Source of the DNA: DASVWZ01 sp963708575
GTDB taxonomy: Bacteria > Acidobacteriota > Terriglobia > Terriglobales > Acidobacteriaceae
Assembly: GCA_963708575.1 (NCBI GenBank)
Contig: CAVPTB010000007.1
Span: 1,178,001 to 1,242,000, forward strand
Reading direction: 5' to 3'
DNA length: 64,000 nucleotides
Numbering within the stretch: the first letter of the stretch is position 1; every line of letters begins with the position of its first letter. The translations under genes were made by a program, and so were the position numbers. Of the stretch, positions 52,198-60,553 are shown in pieces. The notes beneath the pieces are model-generated. The model saw only the letters and a program-made list of their open reading frames with translations. It made no database searches and had not been told where the DNA came from.

Positions 52198-54864
52198 TTA
52201 TCGCGACGAGTCATCTGTGGCTGTGTGTAACAGAATGGTGAGTGGCGGGACATGCTCGGGCTTGACATAACGGTTAACCAGGAAGCGCTTTCCATCCTTC
52301 GCGACGTCGTAAGTAAATATGTCGGTGTCCGAGATCGGGATGCGCCCGTGGACTTGAAACAGTGGAGATGAAGCGCCCGTAGCAAAGCCATTATCGGTGC
52401 TCACAGACACCGCCATCAGCATGCCGCCGGGTGCAATATAGAAAAGTTCCTTCCCGTCGGCCCGCCAGCGAGGCTCACGTCCACCGCCGCGTGATACCTG
52501 CCATTTGCCCGCAGCGCCCGGAAATGAAGTGACATAAATTTCCCATGTTCCTGATTCGTCCGAGGCGTATGCCACCCACTTACCATCGGGAGAGAACTGT
52601 CCGTTCATCTGATTTGCTCTGACGGGCAGAAATCGGGTTGGCGCTCCTCCGGTAACCGGCAGCAACTCCAAATGCGTGTCAGTCGGGGAAAAATCAGTGA
52701 CGATGATTCGCTGGCCATCCGGCGCCCACGAATTGGGAATAAAGTCCTCTCCCGGAGCGGTGTGCCATAACTGTTTTTCCATCTCGAACCCAGTCGCATG
52801 TTTCAGGTATATATTTACTCCGCTGCCGACGTTGGACCGGTATGCCACCGTGCCTCCGTCGCGCGACCATACCCCGGCAACTTCTTCTTCGGGATTGAAG
52901 GTAAAGCGCGAACTGCCCGCCCCGTTTGTGTTTTCCAGCCAGACATCCACATTATTTGCGCGCTGGTCGGTTATATCTGCGGCGACTCGGCTCCCATCTG
53001 GAGAAATGGTAGGGTTTGCAATGATGCCAATATCCCCAATTCTCCCCAGTTCTTTGCCCGGCCTGTCTATCCACGTGAGCGCGGACTGAGCTGCGCCAAC
53101 GTCAGTGTTATAAATCAATGTTCCGTTGCGAGCGACGGCGAATCCTGCCCAATAGGTCGAAGGTTGAAACCCTACGACGTTTGCGATTGCCGACGCGCCG
53201 CCCGTAACCGTAGCGGAAGCGGGGTCGAATGGGACGCCGACTAGCTGCTTTTGATCGTCGGCGTAGTAGAGGTGTTGGGAGTCGAAGCCCACACTTGAGT
53301 GGCAGGGTAAAACAAGCCGTTCCTCTTTGCCATCCAAAGAGCTGACAAATATTCCTCTACTCTTGTCGTCCTTGGACCGCCCAAAGTTGCCTCCCCAGAA
53401 CAGGAAGTGATTGCCATCAGGAAGAAATACCGGCCATCGGTGAGTGTCCTGCTCTTTGTTACTGGCGAGGAATTGCTGAGTGAGCGGGCCGACGCCACTG
53501 CCGTCGGCATTGACACGCCACAACGCACCACTCGAACTTGGAGCGTAAACGATGACGTCGCGGGCGCCCCAACTTCCACCGCGAGCCGCCAACACGCTGG
53601 CGAGAACTTGTGGCGTTCCGCCAAATGCTGGCATCTTCAGTAATTTCCCGTTAGCAAAAAAGGCGACATACTCGCCATGCGGCGACCAAAAGGGGTAACT
53701 CGCTCCCTGCGTTCCGGGCAGCAGTGTGACGTTGGGTGAGCCGATGCGCTGCACGTAGAGCATCGGTAGTCCGGAATTATCCTCGGGGGAAACGAATGCG
53801 AACATTGAGCCATCGCGCGAAAGCGCCATGTGGCTCACACTCATCTCTTCGGGTACCGGAATCGCAAACTGCATTCGCGTACTTGCTACCGGACGCCGTG
53901 CCATCGTCCATGTAACCCCAGCGACAGTCAGCAATGCGAAAGCCAAGGAAAGCCACATCAAAATTGGAATTCGTGGTCGGGATAGTGTGACCCGAGTAGC
54001 ACCGCTCGCTTCGGTGCCTGACAGCGCGCTTAAGGCGAAGGATAGGTCTCTCGCCGATTGGAATCTTTGTTCCGGGCTCTTCTCCAGGCAACGCCGTACA
54101 ATGCGATCGAGGGCGGGAGAAACCGGACGAACCGGATCAGATAACTCCGGTGGGTCGTCCCTCAAGACCGCGGTCATCGTTTCGGCGGGCGTATCTCGAC
54201 GGAAGGCGCGAACGCCGGATAGCATCTCGTACAATACCGCGCCGAAGGCGAAGATATCGGTACGGGCATCGGAGGGCTCGCCGCGCACTTGCTCCGGGGC
54301 CATGTAGCTCGCGGTGCCCATCACGACCCCGGCTACGGTTTCTGAATTTGTAAGAGTGGCGCCCTCCAGGCCGACGTTTGTCGGTTGTGCTAACTTGGCC
54401 AAGCCGAAATCGAGAATCTTGATTCTTCCGTCCCGGGTGAGAAAAATATTTTCTGGTTTCAGGTCACGGTGGATAATTCCTTTATCGTGAGCGGCCGCCA
54501 GCCCGTGCGCGATCTGAACTCCGTATTCGATCGTTTTGCGTTGGGGGAGCGCCCCGCGATCGAGAATCATCCGGAGACTGTCCCCTTCCAAAAGCTCGGA
54601 AACTAGAAACGGTGTACCGTTGTGTTGACCGGTATCGAAAAGGCCAAGTATGTTGGGATGGTTCAAGGCGGCGACGGCGCGGGCCTCTTGCTCGAAACGG
54701 CGCAGACGATCAGTATCACGAGCGAATGATTCGGGAAGAATCTTTAAAGCGACGTCACGGCCGAGGCGTGTGTCCTTGGCGCGATAGACCTCACCCATTC
54801 CTCCTGCTCCGAGTGGAGACAAGATTTCATAGGGTCCTAACTTCGTGCCAGGGGTGAGAGCCAT
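52198..54864 (-). CDS. Transmembrane Ser/Thr kinase with PD40/WD40-like propeller
   Basis: An 888-residue receptor kinase. Kinase domain about residues 10-275: LGAGGMGEVYRAK, DVALKIL (Lys 41), HRDLKPENIFL (about 132), LDFGLAKL (about 152), SYMAPEQVRG, RRCLEKSPEQRFQSARDLSF. One membrane helix follows (ILMWLSLAFALLTVAGVTW, about 305). The outer part is a beta-propeller of TolB/PD40 repeats: GTQGASYPFWSPHGEYVAFF, LPDGNHFLFWGG, NPTISPDGSRVAADI, SPDGKWVAYASDESGTWEIY, EPRWRADGKELFYIAPG. A very common architecture in Acidobacteria; ligand unknown. Monocistronic, intact. Confidence 0.9.
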   Translation of the reverse strand: MALTPGTKLGPYEILSPLGAGGMGEVYRAKDTRLGRDVALKILPESFARDTDRLRRFEQEARAVAALNHPNILGLFDTGQHNGTPFLVSELLEGDSLRMILDRGALPQRKTIEYGVQIAHGLAAAHDKGIIHRDLKPENIFLTRDGRIKILDFGLAKLAQPTNVGLEGATLTNSETVAGVVMGTASYMAPEQVRGEPSDARTDIFAFGAVLYEMLSGVRAFRRDTPAETMTAVLRDDPPELSDPVRPVSPALDRIVRRCLEKSPEQRFQSARDLSFALSALSGTEASGATRVTLSRPRIPILMWLSLAFALLTVAGVTWTMARRPVASTRMQFAIPVPEEMSVSHMALSRDGSMFAFVSPEDNSGLPMLYVQRIGSPNVTLLPGTQGASYPFWSPHGEYVAFFANGKLLKMPAFGGTPQVLASVLAARGGSWGARDVIVYAPSSSGALWRVNADGSGVGPLTQQFLASNKEQDTHRWPVFLPDGNHFLFWGGNFGRSKDDKSRGIFVSSLDGKEERLVLPCHSSVGFDSQHLYYADDQKQLVGVPFDPASATVTGGASAIANVVGFQPSTYWAGFAVARNGTLIYNTDVGAAQSALTWIDRPGKELGRIGDIGIIANPTISPDGSRVAADITDQRANNVDVWLENTNGAGSSRFTFNPEEEVAGVWSRDGGTVAYRSNVGSGVNIYLKHATGFEMEKQLWHTAPGEDFIPNSWAPDGQRIIVTDFSPTDTHLELLPVTGGAPTRFLPVRANQMNGQFSPDGKWVAYASDESGTWEIYVTSFPGAAGKWQVSRGGGREPRWRADGKELFYIAPGGMLMAVSVSTDNGFATGASSPLFQVHGRIPISDTDIFTYDVAKDGKRFLVNRYVKPEHVPPLTILLHTATDDSSR

Positions 54865-54938
54865 CCGTGTGCGTCATTATATAGTCCCCGACGAAAGGGG
54901 AAGAGGCTGGCTGTGTCCTACTCCGGTTCGGAGCCTGG

Positions 54939-55868
54939 CTAAGCGGCGCTGGCACGCTCCAGATCCGCCCGGTTCCATTGACCCAGGTTGGCAGCCGCTG
55001 CGTAAGTCGTGCGCAAGAAGTCACGCACAGCGGAAGCCGGCGAACTGGCCAGACGGATATCGTCGTACATCAGAATCGACTCGTGTAATTGAGAATGGTA
55101 AAAGGCTTTCTTCGGTAGCAGCAACTGGGTCGAGTACCCCGACGGTTCGGGTGCAGCATAAGCATAGAACGCTGATCCTTTGATCTCACCGCCGCCAGGC
55201 CAGAATCCCGCGCTGCTCACTTCGTGCGAATAGGCTTCGCGTGTTATCCGGTCGGCGCCAGCTCGCTCGGGGGCGCGCCGTCCCGAGAACCTGGTGACAG
55301 CGAGATCGAAACTGCCCCAGAAAAAATGTACCGGACTGCATTTGCCAATGAAGCCTGCGCGAAACTCTTCGAAAACTTCGCTCGCGGAAACGAGAATTCG
55401 CCAAAAACGATTTGCATATTCGCGGTCGTAGGAGGCGTGCTGTGTGTCTTCAGCGAAGGGAATTGGGTTCGGAACCTCAACTGGCGTTACCCATATCTTC
55501 ACTGTGATCCCAAGCGATTCCAGCAAACTCATGAACTCTCGATAAAAATCAGCCACCGATTGAGGCTTGAGCTGCTTCGTTAGAAGAGCACCATCACACG
55601 TACTGATCAGCAAATTGTGATCGATAAAATCGAATTGAACTTCGAAGCTTCGACCTTGATAGGGGATCGGGGAAGTCGTGAGCCCTCGCGCCGTAACGTA
55701 GAGAGGAACATTCCACCAGTGATTAACGAGCGGAGTCAGGGCCAAACGAACTTTGCCCACAATCTGTGTCCACATGTGCAGGGTTGCATAGGTGTCCTGC
55801 CATTCCTCCAGCGGCAACGCCGGCCAAGGCTCAAATGATTGCTCAATTACCCGCGGATTGTTCATCAT
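54939..55868 (-). CDS. DUF5996 family protein
   Basis: 309 residues. The N-terminal block FEPWPALPLEEWQDTYATLH then MWTQIVGKVRLAL, NHWWNVPLYVTARGLTTSPI and FEVQFDFIDHNLLISTCDGA is what I recall as the DUF5996 signature. Later parts: SASEVFEEFRAGFIGKCSPV, HFFWGSFDLAVTRFSGRRAP, SSAGFWPGGGEIKGSAFYAY. No catalytic motif is recognised and there is no signal peptide, so a soluble cytosolic protein. It starts 9 bases after the stop of the Ada/AlkA gene, suggesting cotranscription with DNA repair. Intact. Confidence 0.78.
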   Translation of the reverse strand: MMNNPRVIEQSFEPWPALPLEEWQDTYATLHMWTQIVGKVRLALTPLVNHWWNVPLYVTARGLTTSPIPYQGRSFEVQFDFIDHNLLISTCDGALLTKQLKPQSVADFYREFMSLLESLGITVKIWVTPVEVPNPIPFAEDTQHASYDREYANRFWRILVSASEVFEEFRAGFIGKCSPVHFFWGSFDLAVTRFSGRRAPERAGADRITREAYSHEVSSAGFWPGGGEIKGSAFYAYAAPEPSGYSTQLLLPKKAFYHSQLHESILMYDDIRLASSPASAVRDFLRTTYAAAANLGQWNRADLERASAA

Positions 55869-55877
55869 GGATCCTCG

Positions 55878-57392
55878 TCACACGATGCTAGCACGGTGCG
55901 ATCGTTCGAGACGTATGTCTGGTGCAAGAAACGGGGAGGAGTGAGTCGTGAGACGGTTGCCGACCGCAGGAATATTCCACAGATACATGGCCGCGTAGGC
56001 TCTCCAAGGGCGCCAAGCTTCGGCACGCTGTTCAAGTTGTGAGATGGTTCGCAGGTTCAGAGCCCGCAGAAGGCCGAGGTCCCCGGAAGGAAAAGCATCT
56101 GGTTCGCCGAGCGCTCGCATGGCTACATACTGAGCAGTCCAGTTTCCAATGCCCGGAACATCCAAAAGCTTGGCGAGAAAGATGTCGGTATTGGCGATCC
56201 CCTCAAAACAGATCCGTCCGTCTGCTACCGCTCGGGCAAAGGCGTGAATGGTGGCGGCCCGGGCCTTGGTCAGGCCAATCTTAGCGAGATCAGCACCTGC
56301 GAGAGCTTCGGCGGTCGGAAAAAGATGTGTGAGCCCACCGACGGCAAACCGCCGGCCAAAAGTGCTCGCAATCCGCCCAGCCAACGTGGTTGCGTCTTTA
56401 ACGCTAACCTGCTGGCCGAGAATCGTGCGGACGGCTAACTCAAAGCCATTCCAGCAACCGGGAACCCGCAACCCTGGATGGCTTTCGACCTTCGATGCCA
56501 ACACCGGATCGGTCTTCAGGCTACGCACAATCTCGGTCCAATCTGCATTCAGGTCGAACATGGAACGAATTCGCTCTGTGATGAAAAAAAGCGAGCGCGG
56601 GTCGCCGAACTGCACGCGTGCGGTGAGCGCGTCGTTCGCTTCGTCGAATGAAACCTCGAAGAAGCCGTGATTTCCACTCAGGGAAATGGACCGTCGATAA
56701 CGGTTATCCTCGACGGCTTCTACCCCGGGTGTGGCACGCGCGGCCAAATAAGCCATCAAGACACGCCAGTTGTAAGGTGGCCTGAAACGGAGGCGGAAAA
56801 GGTATTGGTTCTCAGCCTGAGTTTCAGTGTGCCTCGCCAGCTTGCGGATTTGTGTAGGAGTTCGATGGTAGACCTTGCGAATTCCGGCATTGAATCGACG
56901 AACACATCCGAAGCCAGCCGCCATCGCTACCTGGCTCATAGGCAAAGTGGTTTCATCGATCAGCTTCTTGGCAAAATGTAATCGGCGCGTCTGAGCTACA
57001 GCGATCGGAGTGGCCCCCAGATGACGCAGAAATAAACGCCGAAGGTGCCGTGAGCCGACTCCGAGGCGTTCAGCCAGAAGCTCGACACCGCCATCCTCCA
57101 ACCCGCTCTCCCCGATCAGGCGCAAGGCCCGTGAAACTGTGCTCGGAGTGCCCAACCAGGCGGGCGTTCCCGGAGAACGCTCAGGTCGGCAACGAAGACA
57201 GGGACGAAAGCCGGCCTCGGCCGCCGCCGCGGCACTTGGAAAGTAGCTGACGTTTTCTTCTTTGGCCGAGCGTGCAGGACATATTGAGCGACAGTAAATG
57301 CCGGTGCTGAGAACGCCGATGAAAAACTTTCCGTCGAAGCGGGCATCGCGCGACAACCGGGCTCGAGAGCAGACCTGCCAAGTCAGATTCAT
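55878..57392 (-). CDS. Ada/AraC/AlkA fusion: alkylation-responsive regulator and 3-methyladenine DNA glycosylase
   Basis: About 504 residues; the ATG at 57392 is preferred because the Ada domain starts with MNLTWQVC. Ada zinc domain (about 5-75): ARFDGKFFIGVLSTGIYCRS, ICPARSAKEENVSYF, FRPCLRCRPE with four cysteines. AraC-type HTH (about 85-185): LAERLGVGSRHLRRLFLRHL, VAMAAGFGCVRRFNAGIRKV. AlkA N-domain then HhH-GPD glycosylase: GFELAVRTILGQQVSVKDAT, LDVPGIGNWTAQYVAMRALG, DAFPSGDLGLLRAL with the catalytic aspartate. It repairs alkylated bases and probably senses methyl phosphotriesters. The separate O6-methylguanine transferase domain is absent. Intact. Confidence 0.9.
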   Translation of the reverse strand: MNLTWQVCSRARLSRDARFDGKFFIGVLSTGIYCRSICPARSAKEENVSYFPSAAAAAEAGFRPCLRCRPERSPGTPAWLGTPSTVSRALRLIGESGLEDGGVELLAERLGVGSRHLRRLFLRHLGATPIAVAQTRRLHFAKKLIDETTLPMSQVAMAAGFGCVRRFNAGIRKVYHRTPTQIRKLARHTETQAENQYLFRLRFRPPYNWRVLMAYLAARATPGVEAVEDNRYRRSISLSGNHGFFEVSFDEANDALTARVQFGDPRSLFFITERIRSMFDLNADWTEIVRSLKTDPVLASKVESHPGLRVPGCWNGFELAVRTILGQQVSVKDATTLAGRIASTFGRRFAVGGLTHLFPTAEALAGADLAKIGLTKARAATIHAFARAVADGRICFEGIANTDIFLAKLLDVPGIGNWTAQYVAMRALGEPDAFPSGDLGLLRALNLRTISQLEQRAEAWRPWRAYAAMYLWNIPAVGNRLTTHSSPFLAPDIRLERSHRASIV

Positions 57393-57678
57393 CGTGAGAC
57401 TTCCATGATATTCGATGTGGCGTCCCAAAATGGACGTTTTCGGACTACCATGGCCGGCGTAAGACTTCGCAAAACTTTTGCCGTAGTTCCGCTATTTCCC
57501 GGGAAGTTCAAGTGCAAACGGAAAGATCAATATTGAAATTACCGCACGGAGTTGGCCTCTAAAGTTGCAATGTTTTGCGCTCGCGATCGGCCTGATTCAT
57601 CTCCCGCAGCGTGGTACACTGACCGCCCCGAGCGGGATCTCACGGTTGTCGCTCGTCAAAAAGACTCAGGAGGAAGTT
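57393..57678. promoter_or_regulatory. Divergent intergenic region between the Ada/AlkA and repeat-protein genes
   Basis: About 285 bases with no convincing coding signal. The right end carries CAGGAGGAA at 57667-57675, the ribosome-binding site that decides the GTG start of the next gene. Ada-type autoregulatory sites would be expected here but none was identified. Confidence 0.35.
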
Positions 57679-58905
57679 GTGAGAAATTTAATGGCACTTT
57701 TGCTATGCGTGTTGTTCTGCGGAGCGTCGGCTTCGGCAAGCACGGAGAAAATTATCTGGAATTTCAGTGGCACGAACGGAGACGGCAGCAACCCTTGGAG
57801 TAACTATTTTGTAACGGATGGAAAGGGAAATCTGTACGCTACAACCGGCGGCGGGGGAACGAATTCCACCGGTATGGTATTCATGCTGTCGCCCAAGAGC
57901 GGCGGTGGATATAGGGAAACGATTCTTTACGATTTCGGAGCACAGGGAAGCGGCGATGGCGCGAACCCGTATGGAACTCTTGCCTTTGACGGTGACGGTG
58001 GGATATACGGCACCACTGATGGCGGTGGCGCCAATGGATCGGGATCGATCTACAAACTGACGCCGAAGCGCGGCGGAGGCTGGACAGAAGAGGTGCTTTA
58101 CAGTTTTAGTGCGAGTGGCCTTGACGGGGCGGCTCCGGCTGCCGGGGTAACGATTGGACCTGATGGCAGTTTGTATGGGACCACATCTGGCGGCGGTGCC
58201 AACGGCGTAGGCGCGGTTTACAAGCTGGCAAACACGAAGAGCGGTTGGAAGGAAAAGGTGATTCATAGTTTCGTCTTTGGAAGCACCGACGGAAGCTTCC
58301 CCTACGAAGGTGTGATGATGGATTCGGCAGGGAATCTGTACGGTACCGCTCCCAGCGGAGGTTCAGCTGGCTATGGCGTGGTCTACAAACTCGCGCCTAC
58401 GAGCAAAGGCTGGAAGGAAACCTTACTACACAGCTTTACCGACCAGAACGGAGACGGCTCGGGGATGTACTACATCAACCTGATCAGTGATGCTGCCGGC
58501 AATATCTACGGCGCGACGTCCTTCGGGGGGACTAACGGCACAGGGACGGTCTGGAAACTGGTTTACTCAAAAACGAAGAAGACCTACACAGAGAAGATTC
58601 TCTACATCTTCGGGGCCGAAGGAAGCGGTGACGGAAACTATCCCTACGGCGGTCTAGCAATGGATGCTAAAGGAAATCTCTACGGTACAACAGAAAATGG
58701 AGGGTCCGCGTCTTACGGCACGGTGTACAAGCTTTCTCATTCCGGAAGCAAGTGGAAAGAGACGATTCTGCACAGCTTCACGGGCGGCACCGATGGCGAA
58801 GATCCGTCAGGCAATCCATTGCTGGATTCGAGTGGTAATATTTTCGGGTTGGCGCAGTTCGGTGGAAAATACAACCTGGGCATCGCCTACCGGATCGCTC
58901 CGTAA
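57679..58905 (+). CDS. Secreted TIGR03803 repeat protein
   Basis: About 408 residues. The GTG at 57679 is chosen because it follows a strong ribosome-binding site and yields a signal peptide (NLMALLLCVLFCGASASAS). The mature part is seven or so tandem repeats of about 50 residues: DGKGNLYATTGGGGTNSTGM, VFMLSPKSGGGYRETILYDF, then GGIYGTTDGGGANGSGSIYK and so on, ending GGKYNLGIAYRIAP. Compared with the 6.8-8.4 kb protein, it has the same repeat but no IPT domains and a longer WKEKVIHSF-type linker. It is likely a secreted beta-propeller; ligand unknown. Intact. Confidence 0.85.
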   Translation: MRNLMALLLCVLFCGASASASTEKIIWNFSGTNGDGSNPWSNYFVTDGKGNLYATTGGGGTNSTGMVFMLSPKSGGGYRETILYDFGAQGSGDGANPYGTLAFDGDGGIYGTTDGGGANGSGSIYKLTPKRGGGWTEEVLYSFSASGLDGAAPAAGVTIGPDGSLYGTTSGGGANGVGAVYKLANTKSGWKEKVIHSFVFGSTDGSFPYEGVMMDSAGNLYGTAPSGGSAGYGVVYKLAPTSKGWKETLLHSFTDQNGDGSGMYYINLISDAAGNIYGATSFGGTNGTGTVWKLVYSKTKKTYTEKILYIFGAEGSGDGNYPYGGLAMDAKGNLYGTTENGGSASYGTVYKLSHSGSKWKETILHSFTGGTDGEDPSGNPLLDSSGNIFGLAQFGGKYNLGIAYRIAP

Positions 58906-58942
58906 CTGTGATCTGAGGGAACATTCTCGAAGAGAATAATCG

Positions 58943-58975
58943 GGGCCATAGAGATCAAAGTCTATGGCCCTTGTT
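58943..58975 (+). terminator. Probable Rho-independent terminator
   Basis: GGGCCATAGA (58943-58952) pairs perfectly with TCTATGGCCC (58961-58970) around an 8-base loop and is followed by TTGTT, 37 bases after the repeat-protein stop. It could serve both convergent genes. Confidence 0.75.
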
Positions 58976-59005
58976 CATTCTGGTCTGTCCATCCGCTCCG
59001 GGTGA

Positions 59006-59587
59006 CTATTTTTTTAGAATCGGGTTGTATCCGTCGCCGACCAATTTGGCTCGCATGCCTTCGGCTTCCTTGATATCTCCATAAGGGCCAACCTGGACGT
59101 GAAAGAGCTTATCGGGCGCGTTAGCTATGAGGGCAGGGTACTGCTTCTTCTTAAGAGCATCGACGAGGGCTTCCGCATCTTCCTGCTTTGTGACGGCCGC
59201 GACCTGGACGAAATAGCCGCTCGCTGGCGGTGCGATAGTCGGGTCTGCTGGGGAGGCTTTCGCTTCATCGGTTGGCGCCGAGTCCGTCGACGCGCCTGAG
59301 TTCTTAGCCGTGAGTTGACTGTTCGCGTCAGTGTCACCAACTGCTTTGTAGAAAGTCAGATTTGATGGCGAGGTGGTTGCTGAATTTGTTTTTAGCGCCG
59401 AAGGCCGCACCCCACCTGGAGTTGCGGTTGGTTGAGAGGTATCCAATAGAGCGGAACCAGCTGACTTTCTGCCGGTCGAGAAGCCAAGTCCGAAAAAAAC
59501 GCCGCACAGAGCGACCAGCCCAAAAAACAAAGCCAGCATCTTGCCTACATCCAGTGTGATTTCCGTGTCTTGCGATTTGGATGCCAT
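59006..59587 (-). CDS. SPOR-domain membrane protein
   Basis: 193 residues. A short cytosolic start, one membrane helix (LALFFGLVALCGVFFGLGFS, about 18-38), a serine/threonine/alanine-rich linker of about 80 residues, then a C-terminal SPOR domain (GYFVQVAAVTKQEDAEALVD, FHVQVGPYGDIKEAEGMRAK, about 122-190). SPOR domains bind denuded peptidoglycan glycans at division sites, so a cell-envelope or division role is likely. It lies 32 bases downstream of the slipin gene in the same direction. Intact. Confidence 0.85.
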   Translation of the reverse strand: MASKSQDTEITLDVGKMLALFFGLVALCGVFFGLGFSTGRKSAGSALLDTSQPTATPGGVRPSALKTNSATTSPSNLTFYKAVGDTDANSQLTAKNSGASTDSAPTDEAKASPADPTIAPPASGYFVQVAAVTKQEDAEALVDALKKKQYPALIANAPDKLFHVQVGPYGDIKEAEGMRAKLVGDGYNPILKK

Positions 59588-59619
59588 GTCTACCTCAACT
59601 AATAAATCGTGTGCTTAAT

Positions 59620-60423
59620 CTATCCCGCTTTAGCCGTCGTCCCTGGACTACCATCCGGCTTGCCGAGAAGCTTCTGAATCCCCGAGAAAAAGTCCACCGG
59701 AACCGGGAATACGACAGTCGTGTTCTTTTCAACGCCAATCTCCGTCAGTGTCTGGAGATAGCGTAGCTGCACGCTGACTGGTTCGGTCGCGAGAAGGTGA
59801 GCGGCATCGACCAATCGCTGAGCTGCGGAAAATTCGCCTTCCGCATGGATGATCTTCGAGCGCTTTTCTCGTTCTGCCTCGGCTTGCTTTGCCATGGCGC
59901 GCAACATCGATTCCGGCATGTCGACCTGCTTGACCTCAACATTCGCCACCTTCACGCCCCATGGCGCCGTGTGGGTGTCCAGAATGCTCTGCAATCGTAG
60001 ATTGATCTTTTCGCGATGCGCCAGTAATTCGTCAAGTTCCTGTTCGCCTAGTACCGAGCGCAGAGTGGTCTGCGCAAATTGGGAGGTCTGGTAAACGTAG
60101 TTCGAAACTTCTACTACAGCCTTGTTGGGATCCACTACACGGAGAAATATGACCGCGTTCACCTTCAGGGTGACGTTATCGCGAGTGATGATGTCCTGCG
60201 GGGGAACCTCCAGGGCCTCTTGGCGCAGGGATACCCTTACCATGCGATCGATGGGGGCAAAGACCAAGACGACTCCGGGGCCTTTCGCGTGACCGAGCAA
60301 GCGTCCCAGCCGAAAGATGACGCCTCGCTCGTACTCTGCAAGAATCTTGATCGAACTCAAGAGGTAGAGAATGACGACAATAACGACAATCGTGCCGAAG
60401 CCGAAACCGATGCCCAAATCCAT
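59620..60423 (-). CDS. SPFH/band 7 slipin-type membrane protein
   Basis: 267 residues from the ATG at 60423 (MDLGIGFGFGTIVVIVVILY), chosen because it places the membrane helix at the very N-terminus; the upstream in-frame ATG at 60474 is less likely. The SPFH domain follows: ILAEYERGVIFRLGRLLGHA, KGPGVVLVFAPIDRMVRVSL, ITRDNVTLKVNAVIFLRVVD, RSVLGEQELDELLAHREKIN, then a helical oligomerisation region EAEREKRSKIIHAEGEFSAA. Such stomatin-like proteins form membrane rings and organise microdomains; no NfeD partner is present. Intact. Confidence 0.87.
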   Translation of the reverse strand: MDLGIGFGFGTIVVIVVILYLLSSIKILAEYERGVIFRLGRLLGHAKGPGVVLVFAPIDRMVRVSLRQEALEVPPQDIITRDNVTLKVNAVIFLRVVDPNKAVVEVSNYVYQTSQFAQTTLRSVLGEQELDELLAHREKINLRLQSILDTHTAPWGVKVANVEVKQVDMPESMLRAMAKQAEAEREKRSKIIHAEGEFSAAQRLVDAAHLLATEPVSVQLRYLQTLTEIGVEKNTTVVFPVPVDFFSGIQKLLGKPDGSPGTTAKAG

Positions 60424-60553
60424 CCGAGCCTCCAACCAATTTTTCAGTAGTGTCTGAGGCGGATTGTATCGCAATCCACGGGTAGAGCGGGGTGATTCGG
60501 GAACTCGGGGTTGTCACGCCGGATGCGCGAGGATAACAGTTTCTCCTCGTATA